Assembly: GCA_963848825.1 (NCBI GenBank)
Contig: CAWKFA010000009.1
Coordinates: 744,001-808,000 of the forward strand
Length of the DNA stretch: 64,000 nt
Source of the DNA: CAVVSQ01 sp963848825
Lineage (GTDB): Bacteria > Planctomycetota > Planctomycetia > Gemmatales > Gemmataceae
Reading direction: 5' to 3'
Within the stretch, counting starts at the first letter, position 1. Each line of letters starts with the position of its first letter. The notes beneath the pieces are model-generated. The model was not told the origin of the DNA. It saw nothing but the letters and a program-made list of their open reading frames with translations, and did no database searches. Shown piece after piece: positions 17,856 through 27,130 of this stretch. The position numbers and the translations under genes were made by a program.

Positions 17856-20321
17856 TTATTTCTTCGGAATTCGCATCGCATAGAACGATCGCCAAACGAA
17901 AACCAGCGCGACGGCCAGTAAAACCGCGCCGACTATGGCGGTGTAGTCGAAACCCCCTTCGATTCGCGCTTTTTCCTTGATGCCGATGGCGATTTCCACC
18001 GCCAAAAGGCCAAAGAGCGTCGAGAACTTGATGATCGGATTGAGCGCGACCGACGTGGTGTCCTTGAAGGGATCGCCCACGGTATCGCCGACGACAGTCG
18101 CCTCATGCAGCGGCGTGTTCTTTTCCTTGAGATCGACTTCCACGTATTTCTTGGCGTTGTCCCAGGAACCGCCGGCGTTGGCCATGTAAATGGCCTGGAA
18201 GAGCCCGAACACCGCGATCGAAACAAGGTAGGCGACAAAGAAGTTAGGATCGAACAGCGCAAATGCCAGCGTGAAAGCCATCAGGGCGATAAAGATATTC
18301 CACATACCGCTTTGGGCGTATTCCGTGCAAATCCTCACCACCGTTTTCGAATCGTTGATGTCCGCCGAGGTTTTCGTGAGGTCCATGTTTTGCTTGATGT
18401 ACTCCACCGCCCGGTAGGCACCCGTCGTGACGGCCTGCATCGAGGCGCCGCAGAACCAATAGACCACCGACCCGCCACATATGAGCCCCAGCAATACCGG
18501 AGCATCGGTCAAGCTGACCCGTAGCATCGTCCTGCCGTCCAAGCCCATGGTTTTTTCAAGAATCAAGATGATCGAAAAGATCATGGTGGTGGCACCGACG
18601 ACCGCGGTGCCGATCAACACCGGTTTCGCGGTCGCCTTGAACGTGTTTCCCGCCGAGTCGTTCGCTTCAAGGTAGTGCTTGCCCTGTTCAAAATCTGCGT
18701 CAAACCCGAAGTCGCGCCTGATCTCTTCCTTGATGCCGGGTATATGCTCGGTCTGCGCCAGTTCAAAAATAGATTGCGCGTTATCTGTCACCGGACCGTA
18801 ACTATCGACCGCGATATTGACGGGGCCCATGCAGAGAAAGCCGAAGGCGACCAGGCCAAAGGCGAAGACGGAGGCATAATGAGCTTTATCGCCCAGCAGC
18901 TGCCCCACGCCCTGGAGGCTGACATAGTAGGCGATTGCCATCAGGCCGGCGATGAGAATGCCTTTCCAAAAGGCGCTAAAATTGCCCGCGACCAGGCCGG
19001 ACAGAATGGTCAAGGAGGCGCCCCCCTCGCGTGATGCCGTCACGATTTCATGCACGTGCTTGGAATGCGAGCTGGTAAAGACCTTGGTAAATTCAGGAAT
19101 GAGCACCGCCGCCAGCGTGCCGCAACTGATGATGATGGCGAGCTTCCACCATAGGCCGGGTATGTCCATGTCGCCGATGAGGAGGTAACTCATGCCGAAC
19201 GACGTGGTGATGCACAGGATCGACGCGATCCAGATGAGGCGGGTCAAAGGTTCTTCAAAATCGAATTCCTTGAGTCCCTGGTACTTCTTTTCGGAAATGG
19301 CTTGATTGACAAAGTAAGACAGGCCGGACATGAAGTCCATCAGGAAGCGCATCGCGAAGATCCAGACGATGAGCTTGGCCTGGACGTATTCGGTCGGGAC
19401 GGCCAGGCAAATAAAAGAGATGAGCGCCACGCCGGTGACCCCGTAAGTCTCGAAGCCGTCCGCGGTCGGACCGACGGAGTCGCCGGCATTGTCGCCTGTG
19501 CAATCGGCGATGACGCCGGGGTTGCGGGGATCGTCTTCCTTGACCTTGAAGACAATCTTCATGAGATCGGAGCCGATGTCGGCGATCTTGGTAAAAATGC
19601 CACCCGCGATGCGCAACGCCGACGCGCCGAGCGATTCGCCGATCGCGAAGCCCAGAAAGCAAACACCGGCAACCTGGCGCGGAACATAGAGCAGAATGAT
19701 CACCATCATGATGAGTTCGAGCGATATCAGGAAGAGGCCGATCGACATGCCTGCCCGCAGGGGAATGTTGACGACGTCCCAGGGAATGCCCTTGAGCGAA
19801 GCAAACGCCGTCCGCGCGTTGGCATAAGTATTTACGCGGATACCATACCAGGCCACGGCATACGAGCCGCCCATGCCCACGATGGAGAAGAGCAGCACCA
19901 GGAGAATCGTTTCGATGGTGTGCGCATTGGTCTGGTCGGGCTTCTGTTCCAGAAAGAAGTAGAAAGTGATGGCGGCTGCGATGAAACAGAACAGCATCAA
20001 CAGGAACTTGCCCTGCTGAATCAAATACGTCTTGCACGTTTGGAAGATGACCTCGGCGACATCGAGCATCGATTTATGCGCTGGCTGCCTGCGAATCTGC
20101 CAGAGCTGGTAGAGGCTGATACCCAGCGTTCCGGTGATGACCAGGGCGCCGTAGAACAGCAGGTTCCAGGCGGAGACGGGGTGTCCGAAAAGATCGAAGT
20201 GGGGCTTGCCTGCCTCGCCATGCAAGTCGGGAATCTTCAGGTCCGCCTCGCTGGCCAGGACCGGGGCTCCCATCACCAGCAGTACGAAAAGGGACCATGC
20301 CATCCGCTTCAAAATGCTCAT
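17856..20321 (-). CDS. hppA: Membrane-bound H+-translocating pyrophosphatase
   Basis: Start chosen at the ATG of MSILKRMAWSLFVLL (20319-20321), giving 821 residues and about 16 membrane segments; an upstream extension to 20465 looks non-native. The active-site motif KEDDPRNPGVIAD-CTGDNAGDSVG is at about 261-283, with later conserved FGFLCMGPVNIAVDSYGPVT and the GNTFKA segment. Lys in GNTFKA (Ala in K+-dependent enzymes) predicts a K+-independent proton pump. The enzyme hydrolyses cytoplasmic PPi and moves H+ across the membrane. It is longer than the usual 670-770 residues because of extra N-terminal and loop residues, as seen in planctomycetes. Confidence 0.93.
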   Translation of the reverse strand: MSILKRMAWSLFVLLVMGAPVLASEADLKIPDLHGEAGKPHFDLFGHPVSAWNLLFYGALVITGTLGISLYQLWQIRRQPAHKSMLDVAEVIFQTCKTYLIQQGKFLLMLFCFIAAAITFYFFLEQKPDQTNAHTIETILLVLLFSIVGMGGSYAVAWYGIRVNTYANARTAFASLKGIPWDVVNIPLRAGMSIGLFLISLELIMMVIILLYVPRQVAGVCFLGFAIGESLGASALRIAGGIFTKIADIGSDLMKIVFKVKEDDPRNPGVIADCTGDNAGDSVGPTADGFETYGVTGVALISFICLAVPTEYVQAKLIVWIFAMRFLMDFMSGLSYFVNQAISEKKYQGLKEFDFEEPLTRLIWIASILCITTSFGMSYLLIGDMDIPGLWWKLAIIISCGTLAAVLIPEFTKVFTSSHSKHVHEIVTASREGGASLTILSGLVAGNFSAFWKGILIAGLMAIAYYVSLQGVGQLLGDKAHYASVFAFGLVAFGFLCMGPVNIAVDSYGPVTDNAQSIFELAQTEHIPGIKEEIRRDFGFDADFEQGKHYLEANDSAGNTFKATAKPVLIGTAVVGATTMIFSIILILEKTMGLDGRTMLRVSLTDAPVLLGLICGGSVVYWFCGASMQAVTTGAYRAVEYIKQNMDLTKTSADINDSKTVVRICTEYAQSGMWNIFIALMAFTLAFALFDPNFFVAYLVSIAVFGLFQAIYMANAGGSWDNAKKYVEVDLKEKNTPLHEATVVGDTVGDPFKDTTSVALNPIIKFSTLFGLLAVEIAIGIKEKARIEGGFDYTAIVGAVLLAVALVFVWRSFYAMRIPKK

Positions 20322-20552
20322 AGAACTCCGCTTTCTCTTCATGAGTGAGACCAAACTTGACGGCCCTGAACCATCGAGCCAACCCGGCAAATATCTTGCC
20401 CGGAATTCTTTATTGGTGAACAATCGTAAAAGGATGATATAAAGAGCGGAACCCTTGTCCGGCAAGACTAACGGGTGAAAATCGCGGCATAAATGGCGCC
20501 TATTCGAGGGCGCTGCCGCCTTGTCCTCGCACCGCCGGAGGATCGCCAGTTA

Positions 20553-21470
20553 TCAGCCAGTGCCGGCGACCTTCCCGAGGATCTGGCCATGAATGTCAAG
20601 GGCCACTTCGGCGTTCCAGGCTTGCAAAAGGCGGCGATACACGGGTCCGGGCCAGGCAACTGGCTTGCGGTTGCAACGGCTGACCCCGACCAGGCAATAA
20701 GGCGTGCTCGTCAGCAAGATTTCGTGAGCCGTTTCCAGATCGGCGACAGTCAGCGGAGCTTCCTCGAAAGGGAGCCCCAGCTTGACGCACAATTCCATCA
20801 CGACCCGCCGGCTGATTCCTTCCAAAATGCAGCTCGACGGTGGCGATAAAAGCTTGCCATCGCGGACAAGTAGCACGTTCGCGGCCGCCGTTTCCGTCAG
20901 ATAACCCGCCTCATCAAGTAGCAGCGCCACTGCTCCGGGATCAAGGCGCTGAGCTTTCCGCTCCGCCAGCCACCAGTGCATCCGGCTGCGCATCTTGATT
21001 CCTGGAGGCACGCATACGGCCGGCAACTGCCGCACGGATGGTACGATGAGTGCCGCGCCCTCTTCCAGCAAGCGCCGATAACGACCGTAGGGCAAGGGAA
21101 AGGTGTGCATGCCGAACGTGACTGGGCCGAAGCCGTTGTCGGCGCCGATGTAGTGACCCAGTGGCCCAGGCGTGGCAAACAGCACCAGGATCAATTCCTG
21201 GCCGCCGGTTGCTAATGCCGCATTGTGTTGAATGAGGCGTTCCGCGTGTGCCGTGATCTCGGCGCTTGATAAGAGGGGCAGAATACCGCTCGCCTGGCAA
21301 CTTTGCTCAAAACGCGCCAGATGGTCTCGCCAGCGATAAAGCTTCTGGTGGAATGTTCGGCACAGATCGGTAACCGTTGCCCCCATGACGAACCCGGCAT
21401 CATGAAGCGGCAGCAGCGCCTGCGATTGCGGCAGCCAGCGGCCTCCGAGAAACGCTAGTGGTTCTGACAT
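20553..21470 (-). CDS. Class IV aminotransferase (BCAT / aminodeoxychorismate lyase type)
   Basis: A 305-residue fold-type IV PLP enzyme. Recognisable are the N-terminal HDAGFVMGATVTDLCRTFHQ, the Lys-bearing segment GIKMRSRMHWWLAERKAQ (Schiff-base lysine in GIK), the DEAGYLTETAAANVLLVRDG strand pair, and LEGISRRVVMELC. The family contains branched-chain aminotransferase, D-amino-acid transaminase and 4-amino-4-deoxychorismate lyase, and the sequence does not clearly choose between them. Full length and intact. It lies between hppA and waaA on the same strand with short gaps. Confidence 0.85.
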   Translation of the reverse strand: MSEPLAFLGGRWLPQSQALLPLHDAGFVMGATVTDLCRTFHQKLYRWRDHLARFEQSCQASGILPLLSSAEITAHAERLIQHNAALATGGQELILVLFATPGPLGHYIGADNGFGPVTFGMHTFPLPYGRYRRLLEEGAALIVPSVRQLPAVCVPPGIKMRSRMHWWLAERKAQRLDPGAVALLLDEAGYLTETAAANVLLVRDGKLLSPPSSCILEGISRRVVMELCVKLGLPFEEAPLTVADLETAHEILLTSTPYCLVGVSRCNRKPVAWPGPVYRRLLQAWNAEVALDIHGQILGKVAGTG

Positions 21471-21543
21471 GAAGGTGATTATAGAAAGACCGGTTTTTTA
21501 GCGGTACGTGACACCGACCCGGGTAATAACACCGGCCAAAGCG

Positions 21544-22826
21544 TTATGCGGCGCGTAGGGCGGCGAGTGTTCGTTCGGTAGCACCTTGCTGAAGTGCCGT
21601 AAAGTTGCGGGCGGCGCGCCGAAGGGCTGCGCGTTCTTGCGGATCGGCAAGGAGACGCAAGGTTTGGTGCTCCAGCGCGGCGGCATCGGGAACTTGCAGG
21701 GCAGCTCCGGCCTCGAGAAGACGTGCTACCGTGTCTTTGAAGTTCCATGTCCACGGGCCGAAGATGACTGCGGCCCCGTAGGCCGCGGGCTCGATCATGT
21801 TCTGACCACCGCGCTTGCCGTCCAGACTGCCGCCCACAAAGGCGACGTCCGCGAGTCCCCAGGCAGCGCTTAATTCGCCAAACGTATCAAGCAAAAGTAT
21901 CGGCGCAGTTGCGGTATTGATAGGTCGAGGTGACGCGCCAAGTTGGCTCCGCCGCCAATAAGGAAGACCAGACGCGGCCAGTAGATCAGCGACAGGGCCG
22001 AACCGTTCTTTCTGACGCGGCACGAGAATCAGGCGTAGGTTGGGATGTTTGAGCAAAGCGCGGCGATAAATGTCCAGGATGATAGTTTCTTCGGGGTCCT
22101 GCGTGCTGCCGGCCACCCACACCATTTGACCAGGCTGGATGCCCAGAAGGTCACGCAAAGCCATGGTGGCTGGGTTGGTGCGGTCGGCGACGGCGCCGTC
22201 ATACTTTACGTTGCCAGTCACCAGGACGTTCCTGGCGCCGACCATACGAAAGCCGGCGGCGTATTCCTCGGTTTGGGCGGCGAGACGTCCAGCCGCGCAA
22301 AGATGCCGCGTACGACCCCACGCAGACGTGCGTAGCGCCCGGCGCTACGCGGACTCATTCGCGCATTGATGACCGCGAGCCGAATACCTTTTTGTTTGGC
22401 CAAGCGTACGAAATTTGGCCAGATTTCTCCCTCGGCAAGAACAACCATGTCCGGCCGAATGCGCGCCAACGCAGTTTGTACGGACCAGGTAAAATCGAAT
22501 GGCCAAAAGATGACCTGCAAATCAGGAAATGCCTTACAGGCTTCCTCATGGCCGGTATCGGTGGTCGTAGAAACGACGCAGCAATGGTCGGGATGCTGCC
22601 GGCGGTAGGCGGAGATCACCTGCCGCAATAGATGAACCTCGCCAACGCTGACGCCGTGAAACCATACGGTGCGCTGTCCCGGCGCAGCCTTGGTCGGTGC
22701 TACCCGACCGGTGAGTTTGGTCCAAAAGCCCCGCCGGTATTTGCCGGTGGTGAGCCCCATATATAAAAGGCGCGGCACGTAACCGAGGAGTACCAGAAGA
22801 TAAACGAGGTTGAGCAGGTAGGGCAT
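21544..22826 (-). CDS. waaA: 3-deoxy-D-manno-octulosonic acid (Kdo) transferase, one frameshift
   Basis: The start is taken at the ATG of MPYLLNLVYLLVLLGYVPRL (22824-22826), an N-terminal membrane anchor. The N-lobe has VWFHGVSVGEVHLLRQVISA, STTTDTGHEEACKAFPD and MVVLAEGEIWPNF, the family signatures. The frame slips near 22265, after which RNVLVTGNVKYDG, LILVPRQKERF and FVGGSLDGKRGGQNMIEPAA complete the GT-B C-lobe. About 427 residues repaired. It adds Kdo to lipid A precursors at the inner membrane, so the organism should make a Gram-negative LPS core. It begins 72 bases after the secA stop on the same strand. Confidence 0.9.
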
Positions 22827-22898
22827 CCATTCCCCAGGCTTTTGAAGGCTTACTTGGCTGCCTTGCGGCGAGACCAATGCCTCATTGCGGAAAGCGAG

Positions 22899-25800
22899 CT
22901 ACTTCACCGCGTTGCGCATGCAGCAGTTCTTGTACTTTTTGCCGCTGCCGCACGGGCAAGGATCGTTGCGGCCTATTTTGTCGCCGCGGTTGCGGATTGG
23001 TTCAACTTTTTGCTCCGTTTGGCTGCCGCGAATGGCGGTGTCTTGAATGGCGCGGATGTCGGTGCCGGCCGTCGGTCGCGGGGCCTCTTCCTTGATGGTG
23101 GCGCCGATCGCCCAGACGGACTCGGCGAAGCTTTCGTCATCCTCCATGCGGAAGACGGTGTCGGTGATCTTGTCCCCCAGGGCAATCCACATGTTGTCGA
23201 ATTCCTTCATGCCCTGGCGCTTGAACTCAGTCTTCGGATCGATCTGGGCATAACCCACCAGGCCGATGCCCGACCGCAGGTGGTCCATGATATAGAGGTG
23301 GTTTTTCCAGGAGGTGTCCAGCTGGTTGAGAACCAGGCTGCGCTCCATGCGTTTCATCTCAGGCCGATAGTTGCTGTCGAAAGCGGACCAGAGCAAGTTA
23401 CGTGCTTCATCCACGGTGACGCCCGTGAGAAGCTTTTCGTCCACTTCCAGGCCAACATTGTCGCGGGCCCAGGAAACCATATCGCGCGCGTCCGCTTCCT
23501 CGGAGAATTCGGTACCTTCAAAAGTCTCCGCGAGCATCGTGTCGATGTCGCTCTGCCCCGACTTTGGAAATGATTTGGCGCTCAACTCCACCAGCATCTT
23601 TTGCAGCCTGCTTCGTGATTGCGTGCGGAAGTCTTCCTCGGTGATCGCTGGTTCCGCCGTCGGAAAACGCGTTTGATACCAGCGCAGCAGTCCCTCGCGA
23701 TCGTAGCGGACTCCCGGGCCAGTCATTGGGCGGGTTGCTTCGGACATGAACCGCGCCATGGCTACCGTGACGGGAAACTCGACTTCTTTCTGCCGATAGA
23801 GTGCCTTGATGGCATTGAGTAGCTGGTACTTGAGAGGCGCACGGTCCAGCGTGGCGATTTGTTCCAGTTCAACGCCAATTTGGAACTTGAGCCGCATCCA
23901 TTCGCACAGGGATTGCCGGCCCCAGTCCTCGCCCATGTAAAGAGCACCCTTGCTCAGATCGACCGCCGCTACAGCCTTCTCCGCCTGCTCCATGATGAAG
24001 CCGGCCAGTTCCTCGCGGCCAATTTGCTTCAGTTCGCGATCGGTCGTCTTCAGTCCCCATAGCGAATTGACCCGGCCCGCCATCGCTCCCCAGTTCCACT
24101 CCTTGGCATCAACGTCATCGGCCAGGTTCTCGTCCATGGCCTCCTGGATTTGCGTTTGAATCATGTTGGAGGCCTTTGTCTGCGCGGTGCTGACGGCCTC
24201 CTCATAAGTACTACGCACGAAAATGCCGGCATCGAACTCCACGCCCAACTTTTGGGAAGCCAGCTCCGCGAAGCTGGCCGGACCGTACTTGTCGTCAAGA
24301 TAAAGATCGAGCGCCGTGTCGATCTGCTGCTCGATCATGTCCAGAATGCGGATCTTGCAATTGGCCCCCTCCAGAATCTCCTGGCGATAGCCGTAGACGC
24401 GTTTGCGCTGATGGTCCATCACCTCGTCGTATTCGAGGAGGTTCTTGCGAATGTCGAAATTGCGTTCCTCGACTTTCTTTTGCGCGGCCTCAATGCGGCG
24501 CGAGACCATCTTGCTCTCGATGGCCTGGCCCTGCTCCATGCCCAGCCGCTGGAGGACGCCGGCGACCCATTCTCCGGCGAAGATGCGCATAAGGTCATCT
24601 TGCAAGGACAGGTAGAAGCGCCCGGAGCCCGGATCTCCTTGCCGACCGGCGCGGCCGCGCAACTGATTGTCGATGCGGCGTGCCTCATGGCGTTCAGTGC
24701 CGATAATGTGCAGACCGCCCATCTCGGCCACTTCCCGGCCTTCTTCCTCCATCTTCTCGTCGGCGCGAATTTGGGCGACGAGCTGCTTCCATTCCTCAGG
24801 GGGCACGTCCAGGAGGGTCGCGTACTTGTCTTTGAGGCGGGCCCAGGCCATCGTTTCGGGGTTGCCGCCAAGAATGATGTCCGTGCCGCGGCCGGCCATG
24901 TTGGTGGCAATGGTCACGGCGCCAACGCGGCCGGCTTGCGCGACAATCTCCGACTCGCGGGCGGCGAATTCCGGCTTGGCATTCAAAAGCTCATGCTTGA
25001 CGCCGCGCCGTTTGAGCATGGCGCTGAGCTTTTCGGATTTCTCGACGTCCGTGGTGCCCAAAAGCATGGGGCGGCCATGCCGATCGATCTCGCTGACATC
25101 CGCCAGCTGGATGGTTTGCTTTTGATTGCCTTCCTTGAGCTGCAAATCGATCGTGGCTTCCGTCTCGTTTTTGATGGTGCCTACTAGCTCTGTGCCGTCA
25201 TTCATGTGGACAACGTCGTAACGATGTATTCGTTCGACTTCATCGACCACCGCGTCCCACTTTTCCTTTTCCGTCAGGAAGATCACGTCCTGATAATTGA
25301 GGCGGACAAGCGGCTTGTTGGTCGGAATGGCGACCACGTCGAGTTTGTAGATCTTCCAGAACTCGCTCGCTTCGGTCATGGCAGTGCCGGTCATGCCGGC
25401 GAGCTTCTGGTAAAGCTTGAAGAAATTTTGCAGCGTGATCGTCGCAAGAGTTTGCGTTTCTTCCTTGATCTTTACCCCTTCCCGCGCGTGCTTGGCCTCG
25501 ACCGCCTGGTGCAGGCCGTCCGACCATTGCCGGCCAATCATCAATCGGCCCGTGAATTCATCGACGATGATGACGCTCATTTCACCCGATTCCGGATGCC
25601 GCATCACCACGTATTGCTTGTCTTTCTGATAAAGGTGATGCGCCTTGAGCGAGTTATCGATCAAGTGCGGCCATTCCATGTTGCCGGCAGTATAGAAACT
25701 TTCAACGCCAGCCAACTCCTCGGCCTTGCGGATGCCCTCGTCGGTCAAGTGGCAGGTACGTTCTTTTTCCTTGACTTCGAAGTAATAGCCAAGGCGTTTC

Positions 25801-26891
25801 TCCTTCTTTTCGGCGTCCGGCGGCGACATGTAGCTGCCGTAATCCACCGGGTCCGTCCCTGCGTCGTCGTCGGGCTTCGGGGCCTCCACGGGGGCCTCGG
25901 CCTTCTCCTCGACAGGTTCGTTCTCTTCGCGCGTCAGGGGGTGATCCGGAATGTCAAGCCCATGGCCCATTTCCTTAAGTTTGGTCTGAGCTTTCTTTTC
26001 CAGCTCGGTGAGCTGCACGGCGATCTGGTTGGCCTTGGCATAGCGGGTAAGGTCGCCGAAAGCCGGGCCGGAAATAATAAGCGGCGTACGCGCCTCGTCG
26101 ATGAGAATGTTGTCAACTTCGTCGATAATCGCGTAATGAAGCGCCTTTTGGCATTGCTGGTGGAAGGCCTGATAGTTGGGGTCGCCCCAGCGCGCGGGCT
26201 TCATGTTATCGCGAAGATAATCGAAGCCGAATTCGCTGTTGGTGCCATAAGTGATGTCGCAATCATAGGCCCTACGACGGTCCACCGGATCCATGTCACT
26301 TTGGATGAAACCGCAGGTGAGGCCCAGGGCCAGATAAATCGGCGACATCCATTCGCAATCGCGCCTGGCCAGATAATCGTTGACCGTAACGATGTGGACG
26401 CCCTTGCCCTCGAGCGCATTGAGGCAAGCGGGCAACGTGGCGACGAGGGTCTTGCCTTCCCCCGTGACCATTTCCGCGATATTGCCCTCGTGCAAAACTG
26501 CGCCCCCAACGATTTGGGTGTCGAAGTGACGCATGTTTTTGGTGCGCCGCGCAGCCTCGCGGCAAGCGGCGAATGACTCGGGCAACAAGTCTTCGAGCGT
26601 TTCACCGGCCACCAAACGGTCGCGAAACACGATCGTGAGCGCTTTGAGCTCTTCATCGCTGAGCGAAGTCATATGCTCTTCGAGAGCGTTGACCTGATCG
26701 AGTACGGAGCCGGGAATGATGCTGTGGCTTTCACTGCCGCGTGGGCGAAGATACCCCAGCCGCCGGATGATGCGTTCGTTGCTGGAGCCGAACATTTTGC
26801 CCAGGATACCGACCACCCCCTCGCTCATCGCGCTGAGTTTATCCGTAAGTCGTTCCCACAGGCTAGCTTCCATATTCGTTTCGGTGCTCAT
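22899..26891 (-). CDS. secA: Protein translocase ATPase SecA, unusually long
   Basis: 1,330 residues against about 850-900 in E. coli. Walker A is MVTGEGKTLVATLPA (about 141-155); the DEAD-like box IIDEVDNILIDEARTPLIIS is at 255-274. Then come KLAGMTGTAMTEASEF, NMAGRGTDIILGGNPE and LRGRAGRQGDPGSGRFYLSL. The C-terminal zinc motif NDPCPCGSGKKYKNCC binds SecB or ribosomes. Inserts relative to E. coli: an acidic stretch at about 322-365, a beta-rich block at about 558-604 exactly between the IHR and GRPMLLGTTDVEKSE segments of NBD2, and extra length in the scaffold and C-terminal parts. The frame is intact throughout. SecA drives export through SecYEG. Confidence 0.95.
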   Translation of the reverse strand: MSTETNMEASLWERLTDKLSAMSEGVVGILGKMFGSSNERIIRRLGYLRPRGSESHSIIPGSVLDQVNALEEHMTSLSDEELKALTIVFRDRLVAGETLEDLLPESFAACREAARRTKNMRHFDTQIVGGAVLHEGNIAEMVTGEGKTLVATLPACLNALEGKGVHIVTVNDYLARRDCEWMSPIYLALGLTCGFIQSDMDPVDRRRAYDCDITYGTNSEFGFDYLRDNMKPARWGDPNYQAFHQQCQKALHYAIIDEVDNILIDEARTPLIISGPAFGDLTRYAKANQIAVQLTELEKKAQTKLKEMGHGLDIPDHPLTREENEPVEEKAEAPVEAPKPDDDAGTDPVDYGSYMSPPDAEKKEKRLGYYFEVKEKERTCHLTDEGIRKAEELAGVESFYTAGNMEWPHLIDNSLKAHHLYQKDKQYVVMRHPESGEMSVIIVDEFTGRLMIGRQWSDGLHQAVEAKHAREGVKIKEETQTLATITLQNFFKLYQKLAGMTGTAMTEASEFWKIYKLDVVAIPTNKPLVRLNYQDVIFLTEKEKWDAVVDEVERIHRYDVVHMNDGTELVGTIKNETEATIDLQLKEGNQKQTIQLADVSEIDRHGRPMLLGTTDVEKSEKLSAMLKRRGVKHELLNAKPEFAARESEIVAQAGRVGAVTIATNMAGRGTDIILGGNPETMAWARLKDKYATLLDVPPEEWKQLVAQIRADEKMEEEGREVAEMGGLHIIGTERHEARRIDNQLRGRAGRQGDPGSGRFYLSLQDDLMRIFAGEWVAGVLQRLGMEQGQAIESKMVSRRIEAAQKKVEERNFDIRKNLLEYDEVMDHQRKRVYGYRQEILEGANCKIRILDMIEQQIDTALDLYLDDKYGPASFAELASQKLGVEFDAGIFVRSTYEEAVSTAQTKASNMIQTQIQEAMDENLADDVDAKEWNWGAMAGRVNSLWGLKTTDRELKQIGREELAGFIMEQAEKAVAAVDLSKGALYMGEDWGRQSLCEWMRLKFQIGVELEQIATLDRAPLKYQLLNAIKALYRQKEVEFPVTVAMARFMSEATRPMTGPGVRYDREGLLRWYQTRFPTAEPAITEEDFRTQSRSRLQKMLVELSAKSFPKSGQSDIDTMLAETFEGTEFSEEADARDMVSWARDNVGLEVDEKLLTGVTVDEARNLLWSAFDSNYRPEMKRMERSLVLNQLDTSWKNHLYIMDHLRSGIGLVGYAQIDPKTEFKRQGMKEFDNMWIALGDKITDTVFRMEDDESFAESVWAIGATIKEEAPRPTAGTDIRAIQDTAIRGSQTEQKVEPIRNRGDKIGRNDPCPCGSGKKYKNCCMRNAVK

Positions 26892-26933
26892 AATCTCCGA
26901 CCGTCTGGACTAGGTGGCAAAGGTGTTACAATC

Positions 26934-26955
26934 CCTACAATCCGTATATTGTAGG
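26934..26955. promoter_or_regulatory. Perfect palindrome, possible operator between secA and the divergent zinc-ribbon gene
   Basis: CCTACAAT at 26934-26941 and ATTGTAGG at 26948-26955 form a perfect 8 bp inverted repeat with a 6 bp spacer, 43 bases upstream of the secA start. A second, weaker inverted pair (TGGGGT/ACCCCA) lies at about 26979-27005. The layout suits a dimeric repressor site. The regulator is unknown. Confidence 0.4.
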
Positions 26956-27130
26956 AACTCAGTGTAAGTACAGGTACAAATGGGGTCAATATGGACATCC
27001 ACCCCACGTCCCTAATGGTTATAAAGATTCGCAAAGCGCTGTTTCTCGCTCGAAGATACCGCGAATCCCATCCTAACTGCCCCCGGCACCGTATCGGTAC
27101 GCCAAAGTGCACTCATTGCGACAGCAGCCA

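Noticed and set aside
17639..17881. 80-residue minus-strand ORF between the Gfo/Idh gene and hppA
   Set aside because: It runs into the hppA stop region, has no ribosome-binding site and no recognisable family. The 195 bp gap is better read as intergenic.
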